Source of the DNA: Planococcus citri
Taxonomy: Eukaryota; Arthropoda; Insecta; Hemiptera; Pseudococcidae
Reading direction: 5' to 3'
Length of the DNA: 64,000 nt
NCBI RefSeq assembly: GCF_950023065.1
Contig: NC_088680.1
Span: 41,776,559-41,840,558 of the forward strand
This document shows, one piece after another, positions 52,571 to 64,000 of the stretch. Every line of letters begins with the position of its first letter. The first letter of the stretch is position 1. Position numbers and translations under genes: made by a program. The notes below the pieces were generated by a model. The model did no database searches. It was not told the DNA's origin and saw nothing but the letters and a program-made list of their open reading frames with translations.

Positions 52571-55420
52571 CTATTTCTTTTTAGCGTAGTATTCTCGTAA
52601 ATTATATTTATCGAAATCTGGACTCCTTTTTTCCACGCAGTACCACATGAAAACTTCCCAAATCAGTATAACGATACTTACAGCATATCCGGCTATTAAA
52701 ACAACTACAGCTCCGTATAATTTACTCAAATTCATCAATGCTTTGATCTCCTGTTTATCTTGTTTAGCTTCTGTAGCTCTGATTTTGAACATAACGTCGT
52801 TTAACCATTTAATAACAAGACCCGCTTCGACTACTCGAGATAGGTAACTGTCAATTTTAGGTTTAAGGGGTGAATTTTTTTGTAAACCTACAGATACCGG
52901 CATATTTATTACGCAGTTGAACATCACGTGTAGAATTTTCCCTTTGGTTTTATCGATGGATTTTTCATCTTCTGTAGAAGTGAAAACGAAATGAGTGTCT
53001 TCTTGTTGGTATTACTATTACAGTTCTTGAAAAAATTGGGTAGGACATACATACCTGTGTCGTTCAATCTATTCAGAAGATTTTCATCTTTATGTTTGAC
53101 CGTTAGATAATGCAAGAAATGTATATTTTCGTAGTAAGCGAATTCTCCAGAGGCAACTCGTTCAACAGCTGAATCAATATCGTACGTGATTTCAAACTTT
53201 CTACCTATTTTCTGACTGGTAATGTCCAAGGACGTGACAAAAAATTCTTTGGATTGTTCGCCCCAACCACCGCAACCGATATTGCTTTCTGCTAGTTGTT
53301 CCAGAGTATCGATTGTTACTCTGAAACGTGATCAAATTGTAAAATTTATCCATCTTACTAACCTACTTTTCATTACTATAAGGTTTTACCTTGGAACAGG
53401 ATTAGCTAAGATTGCAGTCATACTAGCTTTATAGGCTACTGAAACTAATATGCAATACAACCACCACCATCCAGTAAACATACGAATGGTCCAACCAGTA
53501 GGTACTTTGGGCAATGATACGTTCATAAACATGCCATAAGTGTACAGAATACTATTATCAAGTCGTTCAAAAATGTATAAACCTACATGAATAACGTCAT
53601 CATCGTTGCTGGAAAAGGTCCGCGTTAGTCGTCTTTGCCAATCGTATCTCATCATTAATTTTTTACGAGCGAATTCTGCTTTATTTCTTTTCAAAAATTC
53701 GTTTTTCTTGTTTAATTTTCTCCATTGATTACGTAACTTCGAACGGAATAATTTCCATTTACTTTTGAGAAAACTTTTTAGTTTATTTGGCTCTTCGGTG
53801 TCAGATATTTCACTATCCGAATCCATTAAATTGAAATCTTTGTTTTCGATGTATCGATGATACAATGCAAAAAAGTTGAAGACAAATCCACCCAAAAAGA
53901 GGGTTATTATAACAGCTATCCACATATTACCCCTAGAAATAATTCAATATTGTAATCGAGCCAGTGTTAAAATATATTAGGCCTACTCAAATATTCGTCT
54001 TACTGAAAAGGAAGTGTCAAAGTTTGTCGAGAATTATCTGTCAACGATTCCGGAGTGAGAAAAGTGAGGCATTCGGTGTTATAAGGTACACTTAAATCCA
54101 ACATTTGTAAATGATAAGGAGTATAGTACAAGTTACCCAATGCTATGTCAGCATTTCCTTCGCACATTTCGCCCAATAATCCAGAAAAAGATCCATTAAT
54201 TTGTTTACGACCCCATTGCTCTTGTTCGGCATTTGGAGGCTCGTAAATCGCGTAATGGAAATTCATTGCACTCGATAGAGTTTTTAAGACCTGAAATGAT
54301 CCTACTTCATGAAATTATGATCTAAAAATTTAAGAAATCTGTGTATAGATGCATAGGTAGGTACCTCGATTTCTAATCCGGTGTATTGTGGAGCTTGATC
54401 TTCGAGTTGTGAACTATTTCTAGCAGTAATTAATGCTGTAGTGGGCATATGTTCGAAAGTCACCACTTTTAGAGTTTGTCCTTTCAAGTTGGATGTTTTA
54501 TCTTGAAATAGGATTTTGTTTTTCTAAATAATCAATATTTTAAAATAGGTAGTTAGAAAATTCTGGAAGATATTTTTATAAGAAATTTTATAGGTAGGTA
54601 CTGGAAATCCTCTGTCCCATGTGCTTATTTTGTATGGTATTATGGGTCCATTCAAGGGTGGAGGAAATGGTACAGTCGAGAGTTCAAAACGTGGAGTATT
54701 TCTGTACTGTTTGACGAACAACACGTTAACGATTCTTTTCCACAGAACGTTATATTTTTGGTAAAACATTCGTCGGTCTTTCATCAACACGAATTTGGCT
54801 CGAGAGTCCATGGTTCGATGTCTGTATGAAGAATATAAATAAGACATAAGATATTAATTTTCAAATAAACTGCTCAAGTAAAAAGTTTACCTGTCGCCAA
54901 AAGTGAGAAAACGAGCCACCTGTTCGCCATTCGCTAAGAAAATTAGATACAAATTGCAGCTATTTTTTTTGGCTTGGAGAATTACTTTGACGGTTTCATA
55001 ATTTGGTGAAAGTAAGTCTTCAGATTCGTTTACTAAAATCTGTACCATAAAAATTAATTAAAATCCTCCCCTTTTGATTCGTGAATTTAAAATAGAAATT
55101 ACTTTAAAATACGGTTTTGACACCATAGTTTTGTTGATCCCACTTCCTACAATGTGCTGGTAATATTCATCCAAGATCATCACGAAACAACTCGTTGAGC
55201 TCATAACTTCTTGTAATAAATCGATGGTCATCCATTTAATATCAATATTGTATAAAATTTCATTGTATCTTTCGACTAAAATAAAGTTCACACTGCAACA
55301 CAAATATTTAAAACATAAAAACTGATCCTTCTCTCCATAGAATTTTACAACTCACCATGTAAAACTAGGCAAAATCACACACAAAACGAAAACTACAGAA
55401 AAACTCGAACAGTATTTCAT
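52571..55420 (-). CDS. Ir21a: Ionotropic receptor, Ir21a-like
   Basis: Nine coding exons on the minus strand: 55420-55356, 55292-55103, 55039-54891, 54821-54602, 54523-54365, 54290-54004, 53932-53390, 53320-53055 and 52971-52571. Total 2280 nt, 759 residues. Exon 1 encodes a signal peptide (MKYCSSFSVVFVLCVILPSF). Exons 5-6 encode ligand-binding lobe S1 (LKGQTLKVVTFEHMP to LDLSVPYNTECLTFLTP). Exon 7 encodes membrane helix M1, a long charged loop of about 85 residues, the pore region (YTYGMFMNVSLPKVPTGW) and M2 (FTGWWWLYCILVSVAYKAS). Exons 8-9 encode lobe S2 (CGGWGEQSKEFF, FAYYENIHFL, NSPLKPKIDSYLSRVVEAGL) and the final membrane helix. The FTGWWW and EN-IHF stretches recall Drosophila Ir21a, a coreceptor-dependent subunit for cool sensing in antennae and larvae; the subfamily is from memory of the family and less certain than the IR assignment. 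Confidence 0.8.
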
Positions 55421-55687
55421 GTTGAACTGAGAAAGCTTTCGATTAATTTCCACTGCTTTCAATTGCAAGAATGATTGACAGTTTTTTTCTAACATGCAAA
55501 TTAGACGAATCGAATGGACGAATTGAAATGTGAAAAATTAATGAAGTAATTTTTAAAACGAATCAAGAAAAAGAGATGAGTAAAAACAATGCTATATATT
55601 AATGAATAAATTTAGAAAATTTACACGGAAAGATATCGAATTAAAATTACAAACAACATACAATCGATTGGAAATGAAACCCGAAGA

Positions 55688-56184
55688 CTATCGCTTCTTG
55701 AAACCATACTTCTTTCGCTCGTAAAACAGATCTGTTTTTGAACTTCCAAGATTTACAATTTTCGGGCATCCATCGCGCTGAAACACATACCCACGATTTA
55801 GTGATTCATCTATTCAAATAATGATGCTAGATTATCAAAATACTTACGTCTTTTTCCTGAATAGTGCATTCTTTACAATAATAAGCATCCGATACTCCAG
55901 GACCACCGCAAATAACACAACGTCCCTGATAAGATCCGTAGTTACATTCATCACAAATTCTGACTAAGGTACACGGTCTGACGTACGAATCACATATCAC
56001 ACATTTTCCATCACATTTCTCACACAGCCTGCCAATAGCTGATGAACAGAAGTCGAAGAGACATTTGAGTAAGAGTATTTCATAAGCATAAATGATAATA
56101 TAAAGAAATTTGCCAAGAAACAGGAAACTTACCAACGCCGGGTTGCTTTCTGCAGAAGATCAAATCTGGATGATGCTTGGCCAT
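55688..56184 (-). CDS. PHF5A: PHF5A, SF3b subunit (PHD-finger-like protein 5A)
   Basis: Three exons on the minus strand: 56184-56133, 56038-55848 and 55777-55688. Total 333 nt, 110 residues, exactly the family length. It begins [17 protein letters not shown], continues through closely spaced CxxC pairs ([38 protein letters not shown]) and ends [11 protein letters not shown]. These cysteines form the zinc knot of PHF5A/Rds3, a core subunit of the SF3b complex of U2 snRNP. SF3b recognises the intron branch point in the nucleus. The sequence is almost unchanged across animals, so confidence is very high. It is divergent from the synergin gene, with about 420 bp between start codons. Confidence 0.97.
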
Positions 56185-56604
56185 TTACGACTAATTATAT
56201 AGGTTTTCTGGTGTTGGAATATATAATATTGAATCTTCCACTTACGCCGAACAATAATTTATCGAAATACAACGGCAATGAATTGTTTTTAGAAAGTTTT
56301 TCGATATTCTTTTCTTGAAAATTCGTAAAAACTTGGGAAGAAAAAGAAAAAAAATTTTCTATCTTTGTTTATCGATTGTTGATTGACTTTGATACGAAGA
56401 AAAAACACCTAAAAATCTACCAGTTTTGCCAACTACTGGTTTGTTTTTTTTGTTTTTTAATTTTTTCGCGTTGGTAACCTTGAGCGAATTCTTTCTTGAT
56501 TTTCATTTTTCAATCATTCATTCATCAAGTTATCAAACTTTTTGACGAATTTTTGAAGTTTTCGTTGATTTTTTGAATATTAGTGAACATTTAATCGATT
56601 CTTA
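56185..56604. promoter_or_regulatory. Shared spacer between divergent PHF5A and synergin genes
   Basis: About 420 bp separate the two start codons on opposite strands, so this stretch must contain both 5' untranslated regions and probably a bidirectional promoter. No TATA box or other core element is placed with confidence. Confidence 0.5.
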
Positions 56605-58939
56605 ATGCAAAATAAACAGCAAGAATACTTCAAACAACGAGAAAAACTGAAATTCATCTCGCCCAACAATGTTACTAAGAAAGTAAGTACCCGAAGTGCT
56701 TGTCCACTTGTACGGATTCATAACGACTAATCGTATTCGAACCACTTCTCTTTCAAACTTGTAATACCACTTTTGCTTAATTATAGGTCTTAGATCCCGA
56801 TATCATGATAAAGCAGTTAATCTCTGATAAAGAAACCTTCAAGTTCAACGTTAAATCGGAGTCCACATATGTACGAATGCAGTAGTTCATTATGGTTTAA
56901 TTTTTACTCTTTCGCAATTATCAGTATAGTGTTTCGTGATCGCCATTCGATGACTCGATTTTATACTTATTGAAATCATATTTTTATATATTTGTAATAT
57001 GGATCAGGTGCTACCAAAATGGCTGAAGTTGGAGAATGGCTTAGTGCCGAAAGTTTACGAACAAGTCTGGCAAGCTGTCAAATTAGCACCGATGAATCAA
57101 TTCTGTGATACCCAAATTATTACTCAATTATTTACCACTAGTGGATTACCGTTGGAAAAACTCGGTTATTTATGGTCTATCACCAACGTAGCTACTCCTG
57201 GATTCTTGACTCAACAAGAACTCTACGTTATGCTCGTTCTAATAGCTTTGGTTCAGGTAATATTGATCATTTATCTCCATCAAGTAATTAAATATCGTTT
57301 AAAGTTGCTCATTACTGTGTTATTTTCAGACTGGGTATCCTGTTAAAGATATATCGATACTGAAAGGTATCAACCATCCAATACTGCCTCAATTAGACTA
57401 CAGTTTCCTCAACATTACCGTCGCGAACCCAGCTATCAACAGAAGCGTTATTAAAAATTCAACAAACGATTCCAGAGTACTGAACAACACTCCAGCGACG
57501 CAGAGCATTCCGACCGTACAATTTTCCGGACCTATCGCGACGCCAAAACATTACGAGAATATTCCTAGTTTTTCCAAACCACCTAAAGATTTTTCAAAAC
57601 CGATAGATTTAATCGCATCGGATTTCAAACCAAAGGAAATGCCAAAAATTAATATTACCTCCGAACTGAAAAACTTATCAGTGAACGATACGTTTCCTCA
57701 ACCTTTAAAATTTGATATCTCCAATAGTTGTTCGAACAATATTCTTAAACCTGCCAAACCGAATAATATTAAAAACTACGATTATTTAGGTTTATCCGAT
57801 GTTTCCTCCAATTTAGAACCAAAGTCGTTAGATTTACCTATTTTTGAAACAGCCCAATCGAATGGTTTCGATGATGATGAATTCACCGAGTTTCAAAGCG
57901 CAACCGTAGTTACCACTAATGACGAATATGCGGATTTCCAATCGGCGTCACCTCTTGTAAAATACGAACTGAACAATTTTACCACTGATACCACCACCGA
58001 CTTGATATGTGATCAGAGTATACCGAATATTACCCCGGATCCTGTATCATTGAGCAATGACGAACAAAACGATGTTAAAACTGGAATTGACGCTGATAAA
58101 TATGATGTATTCAGATCATTAATGGAACATCCGAAGAATAAAGAGGTCCCAAAAAAAGAGGAAGAAGTGGAGGATTTTGGTGAAGATGAGGAAGAAGAAG
58201 ATGAAGATAATTTCGGAGATTTTTTTGGCGTTAATGTCGAACCAGCTAAAGATGCTAAAGAGTTATCCATCAGAGTAAGCGGCATATTCGTATTATTTTG
58301 TAATTTTCATTTTTTAAAAATTGTTTCTAATTTCAAATTGTTTTTTATGTTGTAGGAAAAGTGTTTAGATGCTTGTTTACGTTTACTTCAAGAAGGATTA
58401 CGTGTATTTTCTAGTATTTCAAATGAACAAACCTTATCCGAAGTGCTCTCAGATGAAAGAGGCTACAGATACTTCAATCGTAAATATTCTTCTTCATTAT
58501 TAATTCCACGAATTTCTATTTTAAATTCCAACTGTACCAATTTTTTTTTTTTTTTGTTACTTTAGAACTTAAAATCGTCTACGAAACTAGTCAGCGATTT
58601 CAACGTCAATTCAGTAATCAGCATGTGAACGATGCTTTGCAAATACTTTGGGGTAAACTCACCTCCTACACTAAATACATTCCAAGTGATGAGCTTTTAG
58701 ACGAAGTAAGATTACTATTCATGTAAATCTCTCCAACAAATTATTCTCGATGTAATAAATGTCCAAAATTTCAGATTCCCACCGAAGACGATATCGACGG
58801 ATCGCTTTGTAAACTCTGCGAAACCAAGTGCGATGTTAATTGCGTTCGGTACGCGGGAAACAATTACCATGTAACGTGTATAAATTTATTTCTACATTTC
58901 GTCGAAGATTCGAAAATTTCAGCCATGTTGAATATTTAA
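56605..58939 (+). CDS. SYNRG: Gamma-synergin-like, EH-domain protein
   Basis: Seven exons: 56605-56682, 56787-56870, 57008-57256, 57330-58274, 58356-58479, 58566-58705 and 58775-58939. Total 1785 nt, 594 residues. After a short helical N-terminus, exon 3 encodes an EH domain (VYEQVWQAVKL to FLTQQELYVMLVLIALVQ). Exon 4 is a disordered region with acidic-phenylalanine motifs (DDDEFTEFQSA, DEYADFQSA, DNFGDFFGV), the type that binds the gamma-ear of AP-1 and GGA adaptors, next to an Asp/Glu tract. The last exons match the synergin C-terminus, with paired cysteines (LCKLCETKC) and a YHVTCINLF segment. Family role: accessory protein of AP-1/clathrin coats at the trans-Golgi network and endosomes. 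Shorter than the vertebrate protein, mainly in the disordered part. Confidence 0.85.
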
Positions 58940-61900
58940 TTAGTCAATTTATACGCTGAAAAGTCAACAGTTCCTGAGAAAAGTATCGTTGAACTATTGT
59001 TCCGCGTGTGATTCTGATCGCAGTTTCGTTTCCTTAATTTATTGAGTACCATTCTAACGGATTATTGTTTGCTGTTGCTTCGAAAAGCCTTTGTAAAATG
59101 ATAATGCGAGTATCCAGACTGACTTCAGTGGTTGAAAAATTGTGTTTGATTTTCAGATTCGTGATCGTCGAATTTCTTTCTTGGCGTCGAGACGTCGGTG
59201 TACAAATTCGTGGTACTCGATGGTATCTTATAAGTCGAATCAAAATCTGCAAAATTGGTTAGTCGTGTTTGTATTTAGTAAATCTATGTCGAAAAACAGT
59301 TGTTGAAGTTTGTAAGGTATTTTTCTGTAATCGAAATAGCCAATATTCGAGAACCTGTTTTTTGATATTAGTATTCTATTTTGTTCTATGTTTGATTTAC
59401 TTCTTTCATTTCTGGCGTTTTCGCGGATTTTTGGTTTATTTTATGATACTAATTTTGCACTTTGATATTGTCTCCAGGAATAATCGCGAACGGTTGCTAG
59501 TCTTCGTTTAATTGTACTTGTAAAATAAGAATCGACGTTTTACGAGGTAGGTTTGTTTGATTTTTGATATTCTATTTTTGATGATGTATTTTTTTTTTCG
59601 AGAATCGAAAGTTTATGAAAGGAAACATTGACGAATCATTAATTGAAAAAAAAAGTACTTAGATGAATTAATTTTTAAAAAAATGATAGAGGTAGAATTT
59701 GAAATCCATATTACTGTTTCGAAATTATTGTTTCAAAGGTGGTTTCAAATTGTTTCACACATACGCTCGAATTGTAGCAACTTTTGTCGATTGCGATAAA
59801 CAATAACGTGGTAGTATTTGAATTGAAATAATAAACCTGTGAGTCAGGTTGAGTAATTGCGAGTATTTTGATAGTGCAATTTTAAGATCCTTGAAAATTC
59901 AGATAGTGATTTTATTGCGTTTTTGGACTCTACCTTCCTAATCTATTCTGTGACACAAACTTGAGGCCATTTCTAGCCTTTTTTAGTTCTGTGTAATTGA
60001 CTTAATATTACAGAATTGACGGATACTACTTAAGGAGTCAGGATACTCGCTTAATTATCATCGCTGTGATAAAATTTTTAGTCTAGACTGTTTTGTGAAT
60101 TTTTAAAGATACACATTCCATTTTATTGCGCGTATTCTTAAATCAGTATTATCTTTTTTCTTCTTCGTTTAGCTTTTTAATAAAATTCTTATATTTATTT
60201 GGATATTATTTAATCATGTTCATGTTTAAAAAAGGAAAAAATTTAAGTCATTTGTTCAGAATTATTAACCAGTAACCCAGCAATTCTGAGGGTTCAATGA
60301 CCTGATGTATCAGTCTGCAGACCTTGAGAATTTAAGGAACTAAACCACCTTCAATCCAACGCCAAACCAAGCCTCAATACCAAATTTGAGCGAATTTTGT
60401 TGAAATGCCTTGAGCTAAAATGGCTAATTTATTTTTGGGTTCAATCCTTCCCAACTCTGCGTATGACCCCTTGAGTTACCATAAAAATCCAAAAATGTAA
60501 AAAATCGAGTGACGTATCATTTAAAATGTTTGATAACGCAGAAATGGAAAATTTACTCATTTTTGGCATAAAATGCATCTAAAGTCCCGAAGGATCCTGC
60601 TGTCAGCTTCCTGAATTTTGACGAACATCTTCACCATATGCTCTCAAATTCTACTTAGGATCACTTAATATTAATTTGACTCAGAAATTCGACTCCTCGA
60701 ATAAGTACCCAGAACACACAATACGATTTAAGACATCTTAGTCGCTTTAAATTCCCACCAATGGCGCGCAATTCCACGAAACTTATATCCTGCTCGCGAT
60801 ATGATTTACATTATAATAAGTTTCATGTACGAGCTGCTCATCGCTAAAGTATATAAAAGTTTTAAAAACAGACAGAATTTCTAATATATTCATTACTATT
60901 CTTCGTCAGCGTACTCAGAGAGTGGATAGGAATAGGAAATAGGAATAAGGGAGGCCGGTGCATTCAACTCTTCTGGTATCTGGTACACGACGATGACGAC
61001 GTCGACGTCGACAACGAACGACGACTCGAAGGAAAAATATACTTACGTATATATCCTTCTAAAACGATTACATAATCAGAAAATTTTCGCCTTCTTTTAT
61101 AACCATATTTTCTATCCATTTAAGCCACCAAATAAAAAACTTTTTTCGTCTTAAAGTAATATCATTCAAAAAAGTTAACACTTTCTAAAAACTTTTAAAT
61201 TTATGACTCCTAACTTCACGCAATATTGTTAAATTCCTCCTACTCTTTCTCCGTCTATTTTCTCGCGATAAAAAAAAACAAACTCCGGTTCCGCCCCAGC
61301 GAAAATTTTTCTAAACTAAATACGACGTTTATACCTACGTTTACATTTTCGCGTATAACTTTGATTCGCGCGCCTGTCCGGACCTTTGTTGTAGGCAGAA
61401 AAAACATACCAAAAGTACCCCATTTACAACCGGAAACACGTTTACAATCTGAATTATCGGTTTCTTATTTACGATCGCGTAGATTTTACTTCCTTTTACC
61501 TGCGTTATATTCTTGCTTGTTCGAGGAAAAAAAAGAAAAGAGGTGGAACGCATTAACATACGAGGTATTTTTTCGTAGTTGACTTCATCGCTTGTTTTCT
61601 TTGAAAAAGGAAAATTGCGCTCGCAATTATTTTGCTTGAAAAGAATAATTAAAATTTATGTAAATCAACTTAAAAAGTGTGAAAATCTGGGTTCTTTGAC
61701 TTCGTGAATTTAAATCTGGTGATAATAATTCATTTCAAGGATGAAAAAAGTGTTGGGAAATAATTTTTTCTCGTTGATGATTTCGGCATGTGTTACCTAC
61801 ATTGCTACTCGTACCATTTGAAAATTCTGAAAATTAGCAGAAGTGTGCCAAAAAATATTTTCAAATCAAGAAGTGAAAAGTGGGATTTCAAAAAATTGAT

Positions 61901-62269
61901 GGTGCTTATACTGGAAGCCTTTGCTAAAAAATGTCCAACATCTTAGGCAAAAGAGTGAAAATAACATGTATTTTGAGAGCACACCTTTCTGGAAGAGGTC
62001 GAGGAAAGATTGCGATACCAGACTTGAAGGAGTATAAATTTTCAAGTGTAAAAATTATATTTTTCAATGGATTTGAAAACTGGAAGATCGGAGCTATGGT
62101 TACTTAAAGGGTATTTTTCAGCTAAGCATGAACCCTCCTTCCTCCCCTCAGAATAATTTACAATTTTTAAAATTAAAATTTTTATTTTCAAAAATTAATT
62201 TCATTTTTGTTATTCAAAAAATAGCACACTGGTGTATACCTAATATTTTCTTTTGGATTTGACTCTCTC
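58940..62269. other. Intergenic region, no gene recognised
   Basis: Several open frames exist (59034-59252, 59269-59511, 61226-61582) but none has family resemblance, conserved motifs or coherent splice sites. The first part may be 3' untranslated sequence of the synergin gene. A less AT-rich patch at 60880-61030 with GACGACGTCGACGTCGAC suggests a regulatory region or the 5' end of a gene beyond the window; unproven. Confidence 0.4.
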
Positions 62270-63840
62270 TTTTCTTGCTAAAAATTGCATAAAATTGTGG
62301 TTTATTGCAAAAAAATTTCAGAGTCTCATTCTCATTTTTCCTCAAAAAATACTTACCCAAAAGTCTCAATTTTTGGCAGTAATTTGTTATTTAATTGTAA
62401 TTTGTACAGCTGACGTTCTAAAGGCCTAGATGAAAAAAATATTTTCATTCATACATTCATAGTATCGTTTTTTCTAGGAAATTGAAGCCAACAATTGCTC
62501 AAAAGTCTTGCTTTTTGCAGAAATTTGACAAAACATTTTGCTTTTTAGCAAAATTGCTAAAAAAATCTCTTTCCTCCCCTTAAAATGAAAATACTCAAAA
62601 TTTGAGCTTTTTTGTCAAATATTGGCAAAAAGTATGATTTTTTGCCAATAATTCCCATTTCCTAAAGTCCAGTTTTTTTTTTGAAAAAGTCAAAAATTCT
62701 CGCTTTTCAGACAACTTGGCAAAAGGTTTCTCCTTTTTGCCAAAAATTGCTGAAAAGCCTTGCCTTTTGCTAAAATTATAGTCGAATTCTCGTTCTCTGC
62801 TAAAAGTAGAAAAAAGTTTCGCGTTTGTCTGAATTTCCAAAAAAATCTCGTTTCTTGACAAAAATTCCAAGAAGTTTCACTCTTTTCTAAATATTGTTTT
62901 TTTTTTTTTTTTTTTACCAAGAATTGCAAAATTCTCACGTTGCTGCTCAAAATTGCCAAAAAATCTCGCTATACCTATTTATCAAAAGGTTGCGAAATCC
63001 ACTTTTTTTTGACAATGATTACGAAAAAGAATCACTTGATTGGCACTAATCGCCAAAAATCCTCACTTTTTGCTAAAATTGTATCTGCAAGTTTTTATCT
63101 TGTTCCATTTTTAGATAAAATTTCTGTTTTTTTCAGTAATTTTTTTGCATTAAAATGACGTTTTATCCATGTTTTGTCTTTTTTTTGTACACTTTTCCTA
63201 GCTTTTTTTGGTTACTAAAGTCATTTTCTTTTTTTTTGGGAAAAAACTGAGTTCGAAGTTACGAGTTCTGAAATATCACAATTTTTTTTCAGAAGTCTCG
63301 CATTGTTGACAAAAATTGTCAAGAAACGTTATTACCTTTTTCTAGAATTTTCAAAGTCTTGCTTTTTGCCAACATTTTCAAGTCAATTCTTTACAAAAAA
63401 GTTGCAAAAATGTATCACTTTTTTGACAGCTTATAATTTTCCAAAAGGTCTTGATTTTCATCAAAAATTCATGCTTTTTGCCAAATTCTTGTCCATTTTT
63501 TAAACCTAAAAAGTCATAAATTTCCTAAAGTCTCACTTTTTTCTACAGCTAATAATTTTCACTTTTTTGTCAAAAATAACTAAAAATTTTTGCTATTTAC
63601 AAAAAATCCCGAAGTGTCATATTTTTTTCAAAAATTGCTTAATAGTCTCGTTTTGTCAAAAATTGCCAAAAATAAAGCTCTGCTTTTTGCTAAGTTGCCA
63701 AAATCTTGTTACCAAAAATTCTCACTTTTATATGCCAAAAACTGTCAAAAAGTCCTGTTTCATATTTTCTAAAAGGTTGCGAAATAGTTTCACTTTTCCA
63801 TCTGAAAAAAAATGTATTGCTTTGCCAGTTATCAAAGTTT
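62270..63840. repeat. Degenerate TTTTTGCCAAAA-type array 3
   Basis: Irregular repetition of words like AAAGTCTCGCTTTTTGCCAA and AAAAATTGCCAAAAA. It closely resembles the arrays at 16199-17400 and 21190-21960 and has the same orientation. Lys/Phe-rich frames on both strands are by-products. Confidence 0.55.
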
Positions 63841-64000
63841 TAATCTAGGTATAGTTTCTTCATTTTTCAATTGAAATGTTTCTGGTTTCGTAATTTTTTT
63901 ACATTTTTAATCAATTGAAATGTTCTGGATTTTTTTGTGATTTTTTTTCTCTTCATGATACGTTGAAATGTTTTGCTCATGACTTGTAAATTTTTTGGTT

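Noticed and set aside
61226..61582. 118-codon plus frame near the right end
   Set aside because: Low-complexity Ser/Phe/Arg composition and no homologous motif.
62270..63840. CRISPR-like regular array
   Set aside because: Units are irregular and diverged with no constant repeat/unique spacer structure, in a eukaryotic genome.

Overview
This is an AT-rich animal nuclear sequence: multi-exon genes with GT/AG introns, AATAAA signals and many transposable elements. The host genes (an insect-type ionotropic receptor resembling Ir21a, an MRL/pico adaptor, PHF5A, a synergin and a peroxisomal acyl-CoA oxidase) point to an insect. The many GTACCTACCT-type strings and the overall style suggest a hemipteran, perhaps a scale insect or mealybug; that last step is a guess. 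All exon models were read by eye from splice signals, reading frame and family resemblance.

Layout. (1) 2040-23382 (+): one gene of ten coding exons for an MRL-family (pico / lamellipodin / RIAM) adaptor with RA and PH domains and a proline-rich tail. Its first intron holds a nested intronless gene of unknown function (11528-12307, +), a ~100-bp minisatellite and fragments of retroposon tails. (2) 24224-48012: a direct tandem duplication of a ~5 kb unit. Each unit carries a minus-strand gene for a large unknown protein of 684 or 686 residues. Unit 1 later gained a 5'-truncated LINE fragment, into which a TA-flanked MITE has inserted. Unit 2 gained a ~1.87 kb non-autonomous Helitron-like element and a complete 12.5 kb LTR retrotransposon. 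(3) 49266-52229 (+): acyl-CoA oxidase 3, ending in the peroxisomal signal SKL. (4) 52571-55420 (-): the Ir21a-like receptor, convergent with the oxidase. (5) 55688-56184 (-) PHF5A and 56605-58939 (+) gamma-synergin, divergent from a ~420 bp spacer. (6) 58940-64000: no gene recognised; the end is a degenerate TTTTTGCCAAAA array of the same kind as two arrays in pico introns.

The most interesting object is the LTR element at 34051-46576. Its 426-bp LTRs look identical and it has a 4-bp target duplication, so it inserted recently. Gag and Pol overlap at a canonical A AAA AAC slippery site. Pol is Ty3/gypsy-like (protease, RT, RNase H, integrase), but its usual RNase H has lost catalytic aspartates. 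A second, complete RNase H1-like domain sits inside the integrase, between the DDE core and the GPY/F module. Between pol and the 3' LTR lie about 4 kb of accessory sequence: a serine-rich ORF, an ORF resembling a catalytically degenerate SGNH/GDSL-esterase fold, two small ORFs, and an antisense set of micro-exons with strong splice sites that keeps one reading frame and ends in a predicted membrane helix. No envelope-like ORF was recognised.
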